Shown here one piece after another: positions 19,986 through 29,618 of a DNA stretch of 64,000 bases. The stretch lies in assembly GCF_002836515.1 (NCBI RefSeq), contig NZ_PJBC01000005.1, positions 41,557 to 105,556 on the forward strand, given 5' to 3'. The translations under genes were made by a program, and so were the position numbers. This DNA comes from Pseudomonas sp. Choline-02u-1. GTDB lineage: Bacteria; Pseudomonadota; Gammaproteobacteria; Pseudomonadales; Pseudomonadaceae. The notes under the pieces were generated by a model. That model was given only the letters and a program-made list of their open reading frames with translations, did no database searches and was not told the DNA's origin. How positions within the stretch are numbered: the first letter of the stretch is position 1; each line of letters begins with the position of its first letter.

Positions 19986-20273
19986 TTACTTGCAGACGAC
20001 CACGACGTTGCGGGTTTTGTAATTGCCAACGTCGACGCCCAGGGTCTTGTCGTCTTCCTCAGGGGCCGGTGTGCCGTCAGTGCCGACGATGCGATAGCCG
20101 GTTCCCGCGCAGGACGCATCGGCCTTTTCATAGCACATCGCCCAGGAGTTGGCTTCGCCGGAGCAGTCGATGCTCAACCCTTGTTCGCCGTTCTTCAGAT
20201 AGGTCGGCTGCGAGGTGGCACAGCCGCTTAGTACCAATGCCGCGATAAGCGGCTGCAGTTTGTTCAGGTTCAT
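19986..20273 (-). CDS. small lipoprotein with paired cysteines
   Basis: A 95-residue protein. The signal peptide ends in the lipobox LVLSGC. The mature part has four more cysteines (IDC, MCYEKADASCAG, VVCK), probably forming disulfides in the periplasm. A conserved-looking stretch is WAMCYEKADASCAGTGYRIV. No function is recognised. Confidence 0.8.
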   Translation of the reverse strand: MNLNKLQPLIAALVLSGCATSQPTYLKNGEQGLSIDCSGEANSWAMCYEKADASCAGTGYRIVGTDGTPAPEEDDKTLGVDVGNYKTRNVVVVCK

Positions 20274-20364
20274 GATTGCGTGGTCTTCAAGTGGGGGACT
20301 GGATGCTCTGACAGCGGCGCGATGAAAAGGTTATAGCGATTGGCCACTTGTTTGCCAACAAGGC

Positions 20365-20395
20365 ACAAAAAAGCCCTGCGTGGTGGCAGGGCTTG
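20365..20395 (-). terminator. intrinsic terminator
   Basis: On the minus strand AAGCCCTGCC, a short loop, GCAGGGCTT and then a T-run form a strong terminator just after the small gene that ends at 20414. Confidence 0.85.
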
Positions 20396-20413
20396 GGGCG
20401 TGTGACGACTGGA

Positions 20414-20596
20414 TCAGTCCTCTTTGCCGCGACGCTTGGCTGATGCAGGCGTATCGGTGAACACCGAGGCTACGTCCGTCGCCATCTGCTCGCTGTCGAA
20501 AGGCCCGGCAATGTGCTCGCCGTTAGTGGTGGTCAGCGTCCACTTGCCGTCTTTCTTGTCGATCACATACCCGTTGATGATTTTTACCGCAGCCAT
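20414..20596 (-). CDS. small hypothetical protein
   Basis: A 60-residue protein: MAAVKIINGYVIDKKDGKWT, TNGEHIAGPFDSEQMATDVA, and a basic tail SAKRRGKED. It is probably cytoplasmic. It has its own terminator and is divergent from galU. No family is recognised. Confidence 0.7.
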   Translation of the reverse strand: MAAVKIINGYVIDKKDGKWTLTTTNGEHIAGPFDSEQMATDVASVFTDTPASAKRRGKED

Positions 20597-20854
20597 CTAG
20601 TCTGTCTCGTTCGCTGGTTCAAAGGCGCAATGATAGCGGCAAATGCTCGCATCGGGGGCGGATAAGCGTATGGTGATCCAGTTTCGACAGATCTTGAGCT
20701 ACGCTGACTTTGCTGCTGAAAAACCCGGATGGAACTATCCGCGCGAATATTTCTCTATGTTGGCATCGGTTAGCCAGCGCGGGGCATTGTAAGGCGCGCG
20801 CCGCCTGATTAGACTGCCTCGAAACTCGTACACACAGCCTTTTCAAGGACTTAT

Positions 20855-21694
20855 ATGATCAAGAAATGCTTGTTTCCAGCAGCCGGTTACGGCACTCGCT
20901 TCCTCCCAGCGACCAAAGCCATGCCTAAAGAAATGCTGCCGGTGGTAAACAAGCCACTGATCCAGTACGGCGTTGAAGAAGCACTGGACGCGGGCCTGAC
21001 TGAAATCTCCATTGTTACCGGCCGTGGCAAGCGTGCTCTGGAAGACCACTTCGACATCAGCTACGAGCTGGAAAACCAGATCAAGGGCACCGACAAGGAA
21101 AAATATCTGGTCGGTATCCGCAAGCTGTTGGACGAGTGCTCGTTCTCCTACACCCGTCAGACCGAGATGAAAGGCCTGGGCCACGCGATCCTGACCGGTC
21201 GCCCGCTGATCGGCGACGAACCGTTCGCTGTGGTGCTGGCAGACGACCTGTGCGTCAACATCGATGGCGACGGCGTGCTGACCCAGATGGTCAAGCTGTA
21301 CAAGCAATTCCGCTGCTCGATTGTCGCCATCCAGGAAGTCGATCCGCAGGAAACCAACAAATACGGCGTAATCGCCGGCGAAATGATCCGCGACGACATC
21401 TACCGCGTACACAGCATGGTCGAAAAGCCAAAGCCTGAAGACGCGCCGTCGAACCTGGCGATCATCGGTCGTTACATCCTGACCCCGGACATCTTCGACC
21501 TGATCGAACAGACCGAGCCAGGCAAGGGCGGTGAAATCCAGATCACCGACGCCCTGATGAAGCAGGCCCAGAACGGTTGCGTGATGGCCTACAAGTTCAA
21601 GGGCAAGCGTTTTGACTGCGGTGGCGCTGAAGGCTACATCGACGCGACCAACTTCTGCTTCGAGAACTTCTACAAGACTGGCAAGGCTTACTGA
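20855..21694 (+). CDS. galU: UTP-glucose-1-phosphate uridylyltransferase
   Basis: A 279-residue nucleotidyltransferase that makes UDP-glucose for surface polysaccharides. LFPAAGYGTRFLPATKAMPKEMLPVV is the nucleotide-binding N-terminus, VLADDLCVNIDG carries the metal Asp, and MVEKPKPEDAPSNLAIIGRYIL and GKRFDCGGAEGYIDATN are GalU-specific. The length is usual. It is monocistronic with a terminator behind it. Confidence 0.97.
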   Translation: MIKKCLFPAAGYGTRFLPATKAMPKEMLPVVNKPLIQYGVEEALDAGLTEISIVTGRGKRALEDHFDISYELENQIKGTDKEKYLVGIRKLLDECSFSYTRQTEMKGLGHAILTGRPLIGDEPFAVVLADDLCVNIDGDGVLTQMVKLYKQFRCSIVAIQEVDPQETNKYGVIAGEMIRDDIYRVHSMVEKPKPEDAPSNLAIIGRYILTPDIFDLIEQTEPGKGGEIQITDALMKQAQNGCVMAYKFKGKRFDCGGAEGYIDATNFCFENFYKTGKAY

Positions 21695-21717
21695 TAGCGT
21701 TCGCCTCGTCTGCAAAT

Positions 21718-21746
21718 GAAAGCCACCTTCGGGTGGCTTTTTCATT
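21718..21746 (+). terminator. intrinsic terminator of galU
   Basis: AAAGCCACC, TTCG loop, GGTGGCTTT and T residues. Confidence 0.9.
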
Positions 21747-21823
21747 TTCTGCCCTTATGTGGATGGCAGTGCTTGCCCAATGGGTGACTGCAGGTATGCT
21801 GATCCCCTGCCGAGGAGAAAGAA

Positions 21824-23182
21824 ATGGCCTACGATTTTGACCTTTATGTGATTGGTGCCGGTTCTGGCGGTGTGCGTGCTGCGCGGTTTGCCGCAGGCTT
21901 CGGGGCGAAAGTGGCGGTGGCCGAGAGCCGTTATCTGGGCGGGACCTGCGTCAATGTCGGATGTGTGCCGAAAAAGCTGTTGGTGTACGGCGCGCACTTT
22001 GCCGAAGACTTCGAGCAAGCTTCCGGTTTCGGCTGGAATCTGGGCGAAGCCAACTTTGACTGGGCCACGCTGATCGGCAACAAGGATCGCGAAATCAATC
22101 GCCTCAATGGCATCTATCGCAACCTGCTGATCAACAGCGGTGTGACCCTGCACGAGGCGCACGCGAAAATCGTCGGGCCGCACGAGGTTGAGGTCAATGG
22201 CGAGCGCCACACGGCGAAGAACATTCTGATCGCCACCGGCGGCTGGCCGCAGATCCCTGAAATTCCAGGGCACGAACACGCGATCGGTTCGAACGAAGCG
22301 TTCTTCCTGAAAGAATTGCCCAAGCGTGTGCTGGTGGTTGGCGGCGGTTACATCGCGGTCGAGTTCGCTGGAATTTTCCATGGCCTCGGCGCCAACACCA
22401 CGCTGTTATATCGCGGCGATCTGTTCCTGCGTGGGTTTGACGGTTCGGTGCGCAAGCATTTGCAGGAAGAATTGACCAAGCGCGGTCTCGACCTGCAATT
22501 CAACGCCGACATCGCGCGCATCGACAGGCAGGACGACGGCAGCCTGAAGGCGACGCTCAAGGATGGTCGCGTACTCGAAGCTGATTGCGTGTTCTATGCC
22601 ACCGGTCGGCGTCCGATGCTGGACAATCTCGGCCTGGAAAACACCGATGTGCAACTGGACGACAAGGGCTTCATCAAAGTCAACGACGAGTACCAAACCA
22701 CCGAGCCGTCGATTCTGGCGCTGGGCGACGTCATTGGTCGCGTGCAGCTGACACCGGTTGCGCTTGCAGAAGGCATGGCCGTGGCGCGGCGTCTGTTCAA
22801 GCCGGAGCAATACCGTCCGGTGGACTACAGGATGATTCCGACCGCCGTGTTCAGCCTGCCGAACATCGGCACAGTTGGATTAAGCGAAGAAGAGGCACGT
22901 GAATGTGGCCACGAGGTGGTGATTTTCGAGAGTCGCTTCCGGCCAATGAAGCTGACCTTGACTGAGTGTCAGGAGAAAACCCTGATGAAGCTGGTGGTCG
23001 ACGCCAAGACTGACAAGGTGCTTGGCTGCCACATGGTCGGCCCGGACGCTGGCGAGATTGTGCAAGGTCTGGCGATCGCCTTGAAGGCTGGTGCGACCAA
23101 GCGTGACTTCGACGACACGATCGGGGTGCACCCGACGGCCGCCGAAGAGTTCGTCACCATGCGCACGCCGGTCAGCGCTTAA
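21824..23182 (+). CDS. gor: glutathione-disulfide reductase
   Basis: A 452-residue FAD/NADPH disulfide reductase that keeps glutathione reduced in the cytoplasm. [20 protein letters not shown] binds [16 protein letters not shown] holds the redox-active cysteine pair, and [14 protein letters not shown] is the NADPH site. The C-terminal [14 protein letters not shown] contains the catalytic His-Glu pair. A GAGGAG ribosome site precedes the ATG. It ends 4 bp inside the convergent kfrA-like gene. Confidence 0.96.
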   Translation: MAYDFDLYVIGAGSGGVRAARFAAGFGAKVAVAESRYLGGTCVNVGCVPKKLLVYGAHFAEDFEQASGFGWNLGEANFDWATLIGNKDREINRLNGIYRNLLINSGVTLHEAHAKIVGPHEVEVNGERHTAKNILIATGGWPQIPEIPGHEHAIGSNEAFFLKELPKRVLVVGGGYIAVEFAGIFHGLGANTTLLYRGDLFLRGFDGSVRKHLQEELTKRGLDLQFNADIARIDRQDDGSLKATLKDGRVLEADCVFYATGRRPMLDNLGLENTDVQLDDKGFIKVNDEYQTTEPSILALGDVIGRVQLTPVALAEGMAVARRLFKPEQYRPVDYRMIPTAVFSLPNIGTVGLSEEEARECGHEVVIFESRFRPMKLTLTECQEKTLMKLVVDAKTDKVLGCHMVGPDAGEIVQGLAIALKAGATKRDFDDTIGVHPTAAEEFVTMRTPVSA

Positions 23183-24195
23183 GCGTCCTTCGCGTTGGCC
23201 GAGTCTGGCGCTGCCGCAGTGGCAGCGGCCAGGCGCTGGCTGTCCTCAAGGCTCGCCTGAGCCTTGAGCAATTCCTTTTCCAGTGACTGATTGAGCTGTG
23301 TCTGCTCCTCGACGCTCTGCTTGAGTGCTTGGCTTTCCAGTGTCGCCACGCGTAGACGTTCCTGGAGGAGGGTACGCTCGCTGTCCATTCTTGTGGCCTG
23401 TTCGAGTAACTGATCCTGACGCTGATTGCTCTGCTTGAGCTGATCCTGCAACAGGTTCAGCTCGCGTTGGGTGCCACGGTTCTCGGTGAGCAGTCGTTCG
23501 TTATCGCGGTGCAGTTGAGTGATTTCGTCCTGGCGCACCAACGCGCTTTGCTGTGCTTGACGCAGTTCGGCCTGAATCTGCTGGATTTGCCCTTCGTGGC
23601 GGGCCTGTTCCTGCTCCCGCTGTTCCTTGGTCGCGTTGCGGTAATGCTCCAGCGCATCGCGCGCGTGCAGGTGTTTTTCTTCAAGCGAGCGGATCTGTTC
23701 GTCCTTGTCCTGCAAGCGCAATTCAAAATCTGCCAAGGCCTGGTTCAGCCCGGCATTGCGCGTCTGTTCGGTTTGCAGCATCGAGCGCGTGCTGTTCAGC
23801 GCTGCGGATTCGCGCTGCAGCGCAGCGCTTTGGATGTCGTGGTCGTGCTCGAGTTTTTCCAGCGCCTGGCGCGTCTCTTTCAGCTCGGTTTCCAGGGCTT
23901 CACGCTGCTCCTCGAACTGTTCGCGGGCTTGCTCGATGGGCTCCTGAGCCTGCTCTTTCAGGCGCTGGGCGAGGCGAGAGACGAGGGCGCTCAGCTCATC
24001 ATCGATCGGTTCTGCTGACGCCTCTGTTGGTTGGGCACCGTCATCGAGTTCTTTCAGATAGCGATGGATCGTGGTTTTCGAACCGGTGTTGCCCATTTCA
24101 ATGCGTACTGCATCGATGCTCGGGTGTTCGCCGCGAGCGAGAATCGCTGTGCGCGCGATTTGCACCAGTGCTTTGGTAATGCCGCCACGGGCCAT
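23179..24195 (-). CDS. KfrA-like DNA-binding coiled-coil protein
   Basis: A 338-residue protein. The N-terminus (1-60; [39 protein letters not shown]) is the KfrA-type helix-turn-helix known from plasmids. Residues 75-320 are a nearly unbroken Gln/Glu/Leu-rich coiled coil ([23 protein letters not shown]-type heptads). Plasmid KfrA binds its own promoter and supports segregation. Here it is chromosomal and divergent from a tyrosine recombinase, across a region with repeated GTAC half-sites. A role in nucleoid or recombination control is inference. Confidence 0.85.
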   Translation of the reverse strand: MARGGITKALVQIARTAILARGEHPSIDAVRIEMGNTGSKTTIHRYLKELDDGAQPTEASAEPIDDELSALVSRLAQRLKEQAQEPIEQAREQFEEQREALETELKETRQALEKLEHDHDIQSAALQRESAALNSTRSMLQTEQTRNAGLNQALADFELRLQDKDEQIRSLEEKHLHARDALEHYRNATKEQREQEQARHEGQIQQIQAELRQAQQSALVRQDEITQLHRDNERLLTENRGTQRELNLLQDQLKQSNQRQDQLLEQATRMDSERTLLQERLRVATLESQALKQSVEEQTQLNQSLEKELLKAQASLEDSQRLAAATAAAPDSANAKDA

Positions 24196-24213
24196 GTTAA
24201 CTCCTACCGTTAC

Positions 24214-24249
24214 GTACTGTGGTACATGCCACTAAAGTACGCAGTGTAC
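24214..24249. promoter_or_regulatory. repeated GTAC half-sites, putative KfrA-like operator
   Basis: GTACTGTGGTAC (24214-24225) and GTACGCAGTGTAC (24237-24249) lie 12-36 bp upstream of the KfrA-like start and about 130 bp from the recombinase start. GTGGTACATGCCAC also forms a small hairpin. Repeats at this place fit autoregulation, as known for plasmid KfrA. Confidence 0.5.
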
Positions 24250-24372
24250 CATGCTTAAAATATAGGTAAATCCTTGAAATAAAACAGGCGGGATATACTG
24301 GTATTACCCAATGTCAGGCGGCAAAATGCGCCTCTGCATGTCTGAACCCGTACGCCAGCGAGAAAACTGCAC

Positions 24373-25311
24373 ATGAGTGACATCGATCGATATCTGCAAG
24401 CCGCCACTCGCGACAACACCCGTCGCAGCTATCGCATGGCTATCGAACATTTCGAAGTGACGTGGGGCGGGTTCCTGCCCGCCACCGCCGACAGCGTTGC
24501 GCGGTATCTGGTGGAGCACGCTGGAGTGCTGTCGATCAATACGCTGAAGCTGCGCCTGTCGGCGCTGGCCCAATGGCATAACAGCCAGGGTTTTGCCGAC
24601 CCGACCAAGGCGCCGGTAGTGCGCAAGGTATTCAAAGGGATTCGCGCGCTGCACCCAGCGCAGGAAAAACAGGCCGAACCTTTGCAACTGCAGGATTTGC
24701 AGCGAGTAATCGATTGGCTGGAGCTGGAGGCGCAGACGGCCCGGCGGGAACAGGACCGCCCGACCTTGCTCAAGGCTTATCGCGATCGTGCATTGATTCT
24801 GTTGGGCTTTTGGCGCGGCTTTCGCAGCGATGAGTTGTGCCGCTTGCAGATCGAACACGTGCAAGCCAGTGCTGGCAAGGGCATCACTGTGTATCTGCCG
24901 CGCAGCAAGGGCGATCGAGAAAATCTCGGCCAGACGTATCAGGCCCCGGCGCTGTTGAAGTTGTGCCCGGTGCAGGCCTATATCGACTGGATCACGGAAG
25001 CCGCGCTGGTGCGCGGCGCAGTCTTCCGCAGCATTGACCGCTGGGGCAACCTGAGCGAGGACGGCTTGCACGCCAACAGCATCATCCCTCTTCTGCGCCA
25101 AGCCTTGCATCGCGCCGGGATCGCCGCCGCCAATTACACCAGTCATTCATTGCGGCGGGGTTTTGCGACTTGGGCGCATCAAAGCGGTTGGGATCTGAAA
25201 TCGCTGATGAGTTACGTTGGCTGGAAGGACATGAAATCGGCTATGCGCTATGTTGAGATCAGCCCATTCCAAGGAATGGCTCGGATTATGGATAAACCGG
25301 AGCAACCGTAG
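24373..25311 (+). CDS. tyrosine-type site-specific recombinase
   Basis: A 312-residue integrase-family protein. An N-terminal SAM-like core-binding domain (5-95) precedes the catalytic domain. Catalytic residues: Arg in GFWRGFRSDEL, Lys in PRSKGD, HSLRRGF (His and Arg), Trp in VGWKDMKSAMRY replacing the second His, and nucleophile Tyr293. The set is complete, so it should be active. It is shorter than phage integrases and no att site, tRNA or mobile cargo is adjacent, so it looks like a resident recombinase paired with the KfrA-like gene. Confidence 0.9.
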   Translation: MSDIDRYLQAATRDNTRRSYRMAIEHFEVTWGGFLPATADSVARYLVEHAGVLSINTLKLRLSALAQWHNSQGFADPTKAPVVRKVFKGIRALHPAQEKQAEPLQLQDLQRVIDWLELEAQTARREQDRPTLLKAYRDRALILLGFWRGFRSDELCRLQIEHVQASAGKGITVYLPRSKGDRENLGQTYQAPALLKLCPVQAYIDWITEAALVRGAVFRSIDRWGNLSEDGLHANSIIPLLRQALHRAGIAAANYTSHSLRRGFATWAHQSGWDLKSLMSYVGWKDMKSAMRYVEISPFQGMARIMDKPEQP

Positions 25312-25324
25312 AGATCGTTTTCTT

Positions 25325-25347
25325 CTATTAATACAGTCAGCTAATAG
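25325..25347. promoter_or_regulatory. LysR-type inverted repeat upstream of ahpC
   Basis: CTATTA, eleven bases, TAATAG is a perfect inverted repeat with ATTA-N11-TAAT geometry, 101 bp before ahpC. ahpC is an OxyR target in many bacteria, but the site only partly resembles the OxyR motif of ATAG/CTAT elements. Confidence 0.35.
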
Positions 25348-25448
25348 CGAAAACAAATCAGCAGTATCAGGTTTGCCAATGAGCCTTCCGTCGAGTGAGT
25401 GGGTAGGATTCACCCATCAACTTCATAACCCCTGACGGAGAGTCATCG

Positions 25449-26012
25449 ATGCCTATCATCAACAGCCAAGTAAAACCGTTCAACGCTACCGCGTTCAAAA
25501 ACGGCGACTTCGTTCAAGTCTCGGATGCTGACTTGAAAGGCAAGTGGTCCGTTGTGTTCTTCTACCCAGCCGACTTCACCTTCGTGTGCCCAACCGAGCT
25601 GGAAGACCTGGCAGACAACTACGCTGAGTTCAAGAAACTGGGCGTGGAAATCTACAGCGTTTCGACCGACACCCACTTTGCTCACGCTGCCTGGCACAAC
25701 ACCTCGCCAGCCATCGGCAAAATCGAATACACCATGATCGGCGACCCGACCCACGTGATCTCGCGCAACTTCGACGTGCTGATCGAAGAAGCCGGTCTGG
25801 CTGACCGCGGCACCTTCGTGATCAACCCTGAAGGCCAGATCAAAATCGTTGAGCTGAACGATGGCGGCGTTGGCCGTGACGCTTCCGAGCTGCTGCGCAA
25901 GATCAAGGCTGCTCAGTACGTCGCTGCACACCCAGGCGAAGTTTGCCCAGCCAAGTGGAAAGAAGGCGAGGCCACTCTGGCTCCGTCGCTGGACCTGGTC
26001 GGCAAGATCTAA
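25449..26012 (+). CDS. ahpC: alkyl hydroperoxide reductase subunit C (peroxiredoxin)
   Basis: A 187-residue typical 2-Cys peroxiredoxin that reduces peroxides. Peroxidatic Cys47 is in FTFVCPTE and resolving Cys166 in GEVCPAKW. The length equals E. coli AhpC. A GGAGAG site precedes the ATG. Its reductase ahpF follows after 124 bp and a terminator, so ahpF gets less transcript or has its own promoter. Confidence 0.97.
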   Translation: MPIINSQVKPFNATAFKNGDFVQVSDADLKGKWSVVFFYPADFTFVCPTELEDLADNYAEFKKLGVEIYSVSTDTHFAHAAWHNTSPAIGKIEYTMIGDPTHVISRNFDVLIEEAGLADRGTFVINPEGQIKIVELNDGGVGRDASELLRKIKAAQYVAAHPGEVCPAKWKEGEATLAPSLDLVGKI

Positions 26013-26080
26013 GTCTGTGACATGCAACGCAGGGCGGCACGCCGCACCTTCTTAAGTTAGCTGCACCGCCCAATAAAAAT

Positions 26081-26112
26081 GCCCGGGCGAGATTCGCTCG
26101 GGCTTTTTTTTG
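26081..26112 (+). terminator. terminator between ahpC and ahpF
   Basis: GCCCGGGCGA, GATT loop, CGCTCGGGC and a run of eight T residues. It lies 25 bp before the ahpF start and probably lowers ahpF expression relative to ahpC. Confidence 0.88.
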
Positions 26113-26136
26113 CCTCAAATAAAGGAAATCGCCCGT

Positions 26137-27699
26137 ATGTTGGACGCCAATCTTAAAGCCCAGTTGAAATCGTACCTGGAACGGGTCACCCAACCGATCG
26201 AGATCGTTGCATCGCTCGACGACGGTGCGAAATCCCGTGAAATGCTGGACCTGCTGAAAGACGTTGCGAGTCTTTCGAGCCAAATTACCCTGATCGACAG
26301 CGGTGACGATGCCCGCAAGCCATCGTTCTCGATCAACCGCCCCGGAGCCGACATCAGCCTGCGCTTCGCCGGTATCCCGATGGGCCATGAATTCACCTCA
26401 CTGGTGCTGGCCTTGCTGCAAGTCGGCGGCCACCCGTCGAAAGCCAGCGTTGAAGTCATCGAGCAGATCCGCTCGCTCACAGGCGAGTTCAGCTTCGAGA
26501 CCTACTTCTCGCTGTCCTGCCAGAACTGCCCGGACGTCGTTCAGGCGCTGAACCTGATGGCCGTGCTCAACCCGAACATCCGCCACGTCGCCATCGACGG
26601 CGCGCTGTTTCAGGATGAAGTCAACGACCGCAAGATCATGGCCGTGCCGAGCGTCTACCTCAACGGTCAAAACTTCGGCCAGGGCCGTATGGGTCTGGAA
26701 GAGATTCTCGCCAAACTCGACACCGGCGCCATCGTGCGTCAGGCCGAGAAGATCAGCGCAAAGGAAGCCTTTGACGTGCTGGTTGTCGGCGGTGGCCCGG
26801 CCGGTGCTTCGGCCGCTATCTATGCTGCACGTAAAGGCATCCGCACCGGTGTTGCCGCCGAGCGATTTGGCGGTCAGGTGCTGGACACCATGGCCATCGA
26901 GAACTTCATTTCCGTACAGGAAACCGAAGGGCCGAAACTGGCCACGGCGCTGGAAGAACACGTCAAGCAATACGACGTCGACATCATGAACCTGCAACGT
27001 GCCGACAAGTTGATCCCAGGCAAGAACGGTGAGCTGCACGAAGTCCACTTCGCCAGTGGTGCGACTCTGAAAGCCAAGAGCGTGATCCTGGCGACTGGTG
27101 CGCGGTGGCGTGAAATGAACGTGCCTGGCGAGCAGGAATACCGTAACAAAGGCGTGGCGTACTGCCCGCACTGCGACGGCCCGCTGTTCAAAGGCAAGCG
27201 CGTGGCGGTGATCGGCGGCGGTAACTCCGGCGTTGAAGCGGCTATCGATCTGGCCGGTATCGTGTCGCACGTAACGCTGCTTGAATTCGATGTGCAACTG
27301 CGCGCCGACGCTGTGTTGCAACGCAAGCTGCACAGCCTGCCGAACGTCACCGTGATCACCAGTGCGCAAACCACTGAAGTCACCGGTAACGGCGAGAAGG
27401 TCAACGGTCTGCGTTACAAGGATCGTACGACTGATGAGTTGCGCACGGTCGAGCTGGAAGGCATTTTTGTGCAAATCGGCCTGCTGCCCAACACCGATTG
27501 GCTCAAAGGCACCATCGAGCTGTCGCCGCGTGGCGAGATCATTGTCGACAACCGTGGCGAGACGTCGATTCCAGGGATCTTTGCAGCGGGTGACGTGACG
27601 ACTGTGCCGTACAAGCAGATCGTGATTGCCGTCGGCGAGGGCGCCAAGGCTTCGCTGAGTGCGTTCGATCACCTGATCCGGACTTCGGCACCGGCGTAA
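26137..27699 (+). CDS. ahpF: alkyl hydroperoxide reductase subunit F
   Basis: A 520-residue FAD/NAD(P)H flavoprotein that reduces AhpC. The start is the ATG at 26137 ([17 protein letters not shown]), with AAAGGAA before it. The N-terminal double-thioredoxin domain has the Cys pair SCQNCP. The C-terminal thioredoxin reductase-like part has [19 protein letters not shown] (FAD), [10 protein letters not shown] (redox Cys pair) and [17 protein letters not shown] (NAD(P)H). Confidence 0.97.
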   Translation: MLDANLKAQLKSYLERVTQPIEIVASLDDGAKSREMLDLLKDVASLSSQITLIDSGDDARKPSFSINRPGADISLRFAGIPMGHEFTSLVLALLQVGGHPSKASVEVIEQIRSLTGEFSFETYFSLSCQNCPDVVQALNLMAVLNPNIRHVAIDGALFQDEVNDRKIMAVPSVYLNGQNFGQGRMGLEEILAKLDTGAIVRQAEKISAKEAFDVLVVGGGPAGASAAIYAARKGIRTGVAAERFGGQVLDTMAIENFISVQETEGPKLATALEEHVKQYDVDIMNLQRADKLIPGKNGELHEVHFASGATLKAKSVILATGARWREMNVPGEQEYRNKGVAYCPHCDGPLFKGKRVAVIGGGNSGVEAAIDLAGIVSHVTLLEFDVQLRADAVLQRKLHSLPNVTVITSAQTTEVTGNGEKVNGLRYKDRTTDELRTVELEGIFVQIGLLPNTDWLKGTIELSPRGEIIVDNRGETSIPGIFAAGDVTTVPYKQIVIAVGEGAKASLSAFDHLIRTSAPA

Positions 27700-27715
27700 T
27701 TGACTGGTCGGAAAT

Positions 27716-27748
27716 GAAAAAACCCATGAGCGATCATGGGTTTTTTTA
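27716..27748. terminator. terminator after ahpF
   Basis: AAAAAACCCATGA, GCGA loop, TCATGGGTTTTTTT. It is symmetrical and works in both directions on paper. Confidence 0.9.
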
Positions 27749-27768
27749 TGCGTGAGACACGGCAAATT

Positions 27769-27843
27769 TGGGAGCGAGCTTGCTCGCGTGGGGCAACATC
27801 ATCGTCATGACGCACCGCAGTCGCGAGCAGGCTCGCTCCCGCA
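27769..27843. repeat. REPIN, GGGAGCGAGCTTGCTCGCG class
   Basis: Two inverted REP copies (27769-27788 and 27821-27843) separated by about 32 bases, between ahpF and the convergent gloA. Confidence 0.85.
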
Positions 27844-27860
27844 TAGATTCAGGCAGCTCC

Positions 27861-28382
27861 TTAGAGCGGCGCCGGCTGAATGATTTCGACCCAGTAGCCA
27901 TCCGGATCCTTGATGAACGCCAGGCTTTTCATGCGGCCATCGGTCAGGCGCTTCTGGAAGTCGCAGCCCAGCTCTTCGAAACGTGCACACGCTGCGACGA
28001 TATCCGGCACCGAAATACAGATGTGGCCGAAACCGCGCGGGTCGGTGTTGCCATTGTGATAGGCGAAGTCAGCATCGTTTTCGGTGCCGTGGTTATGGGT
28101 CAGTTCGAGAATGCCCGGGATCGATTTCATCCATTCGGTACGCGCGGCGGCGTCGGTCGGGATCTGCGCTTTGTCGACGAGTGCGAGGAAGTACAGGCTG
28201 AACTCGGCTTCCGGGAAGTCACGCTTTTCGACCAGCGAAAAACCCAATACGCGGGTGTAGAAGTCCAACGACTTGGTGATGTCCTTCACGCGCAGCATGG
28301 TGTGGTTGAACACGAAGTTGCGGGTTGCGCTGTCTGGCGTGGCAGTCACGCCGGGGAAAGTGTTCAGTTCGTTGAGGCTCAT
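27861..28382 (-). CDS. gloA: lactoylglutathione lyase (glyoxalase I)
   Basis: A 173-residue single-chain glyoxalase I, which isomerises the methylglyoxal-glutathione hemithioacetal. The start at 28382 has GGAGGG before it. Metal ligands appear in [10 protein letters not shown] (His), ILELTHNHG (Glu), [10 protein letters not shown] (His) and YWVEIIQP (Glu). The length matches the longer, zinc-type enzyme of eukaryotes and Pseudomonas rather than the 135-residue E. coli type. Confidence 0.93.
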   Translation of the reverse strand: MSLNELNTFPGVTATPDSATRNFVFNHTMLRVKDITKSLDFYTRVLGFSLVEKRDFPEAEFSLYFLALVDKAQIPTDAAARTEWMKSIPGILELTHNHGTENDADFAYHNGNTDPRGFGHICISVPDIVAACARFEELGCDFQKRLTDGRMKSLAFIKDPDGYWVEIIQPAPL

Positions 28383-28519
28383 GGGCCCTCCAATAACAAT
28401 GGGCGAGTGAATGGGCGCAATGATACGCATGCCGGGCGGCATCGCCAAATGCAAGGCGGGCTTGCTCTGTGCGAGGGTGGGGGGCAGACTTTGCCTCCTA
28501 CCTTCGAGTGCGTCCGGCA

Positions 28520-29038
28520 ATGATCCGACTGTTGAAATTCGTGTTTGTTTTTTTGGCTTTGTCGTTGGCCGTGGTTTTTTCTGCCTCGGCCGAACCGAGC
28601 ATCACTTGGCCGCCAGGCTGGGAGGTCGAAGTATTGCCGGACAGCGCGCCGCCAGTTTCGCGACAGAGGGCAGTGAAGCTCGACGCCGATGGTAACCGGG
28701 TCATGGTGATGGAGTTGACCATGACTCAAGTGGAGGCGGGGCATCAGGTCAATCTGCACGGCGTGCTGCTGGAAATGCGCAAATCCATCCAGAAAGATTT
28801 TTTCCGCAGTGGCTATCAGAGTGTCTGCAACCGGATTCATCCGGCAGCCTTCGGTCCCTTGACCGGTTTGGAGACGACCTGCACGGTCACCGAAAACGGT
28901 CGGCACGTGTTATCACAAACCTTGGTAGCCGCCGTGGAAACGGACAAGGCTTATGTACTTTCGTATGCCGGTCAGGTCGAGGCTTATAAGGCGAGCGCAG
29001 ACGATATAGAGTCGGCACGCAATAGCCTGAAATTATAA
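28520..29038 (+). CDS. exported DUF4946-type protein
   Basis: A 172-residue protein from the ATG at 28520 ([20 protein letters not shown]) with a signal peptide ending at FSASA. The segment [20 protein letters not shown], then [20 protein letters not shown] and ARNSLKL at the end fits DUF4946, a small periplasmic family of Pseudomonas of unknown role. Two cysteines (SVCNRI and TTCTV) may pair. It is divergent from gloA. Confidence 0.75.
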   Translation: MIRLLKFVFVFLALSLAVVFSASAEPSITWPPGWEVEVLPDSAPPVSRQRAVKLDADGNRVMVMELTMTQVEAGHQVNLHGVLLEMRKSIQKDFFRSGYQSVCNRIHPAAFGPLTGLETTCTVTENGRHVLSQTLVAAVETDKAYVLSYAGQVEAYKASADDIESARNSLKL

Positions 29039-29211
29039 ACGTCCGTACCAACTAGCGACGGTCTAATACCGGAAAGGATTAAGCACAAAGTTTGATTCAG
29101 CTCATCGCAGCAACATCACGCAGCAAAATGTTTAGCCTGATGATTCATTATCGTTACACACATTTACAACTTGTTCGATGAAAATCATTTCATCTGTTAG
29201 ATATTGTCAAT

Positions 29212-29237
29212 AAAAAGCCCTGCATGGAGCAGGGCTT
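29212..29237 (-). terminator. terminator of the MvaT/MvaU-type gene
   Basis: On the minus strand AAGCCCTGC, TCCAT, GCAGGGCTT and a T-run. Confidence 0.85.
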
Positions 29238-29252
29238 CTTGTAGGCGTCAAA

Positions 29253-29618
29253 TCAACTGCGCAACCAGGAATCCACCGTGGCTGCACCGTACTGTTCTTT
29301 CCAGGATTTGAGGCCGCGGTGGTTGCCACCCTTGGTTTCAATCAGTTCGCCAGTGTGCGGGTTCTGATAAACCTTGACCACCCGGGCGCGTCGAGTCTTA
29401 GGCGCTGCGGGCGACTGCAAGCCCGACTTTGCCGGGTTCGGATCAAGTATGGCGATGATGTCTTTGAGGCCTTTGCCATAGCTTTTCATCAGCCCCTGGA
29501 GCTTTTCTTCGAATTCGATTTCTTTCTTGAGCCCGGCATCGTTCTTCAGCGATTCCAGCTGTTTGAGCTGTTCCTGAAGGGCCTTTTCAGCTGCGCGGAA
29601 TTCGGCGAGTCTGGACAA
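29253..29618 (-). CDS. MvaT/MvaU-type H-NS family nucleoid protein
   Basis: A 121-residue xenogeneic silencer. I place the start at a TTG (29618; MSRLAEFRAAEKALQEQLKQ) because GGAGTAAAG stands at correct spacing and no ATG does. Residues 1-60 form a coiled-coil oligomerisation domain (KKEIEFEEKLQGLMKSYGK). The C-terminal KVYQNPHTGELIETKGGNHRGLKSWKEQYG is the DNA-binding domain that reads AT-rich minor groove. Which of the several Pseudomonas paralogues (MvaT, MvaU, MvaV, TurB-like) this is cannot be fixed here. Flanks are AT-rich. Confidence 0.9.
   Translation of the reverse strand: MSRLAEFRAAEKALQEQLKQLESLKNDAGLKKEIEFEEKLQGLMKSYGKGLKDIIAILDPNPAKSGLQSPAAPKTRRARVVKVYQNPHTGELIETKGGNHRGLKSWKEQYGAATVDSWLRS

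Noticed and set aside
24373..25311. Integrase as evidence of an integrated prophage or genomic island
   Set aside because: No att repeats, tRNA, phage genes or composition change flank it; housekeeping genes border it on both sides.
26398..27765. A 455-codon frame antisense to ahpF, and similar long antisense frames at 9395-10762, 14388-15596, 31826-32953 and 48691-50379
   Set aside because: They lie wholly opposite well-identified genes, have His/Arg/Gln-rich shadow composition and no family motifs.
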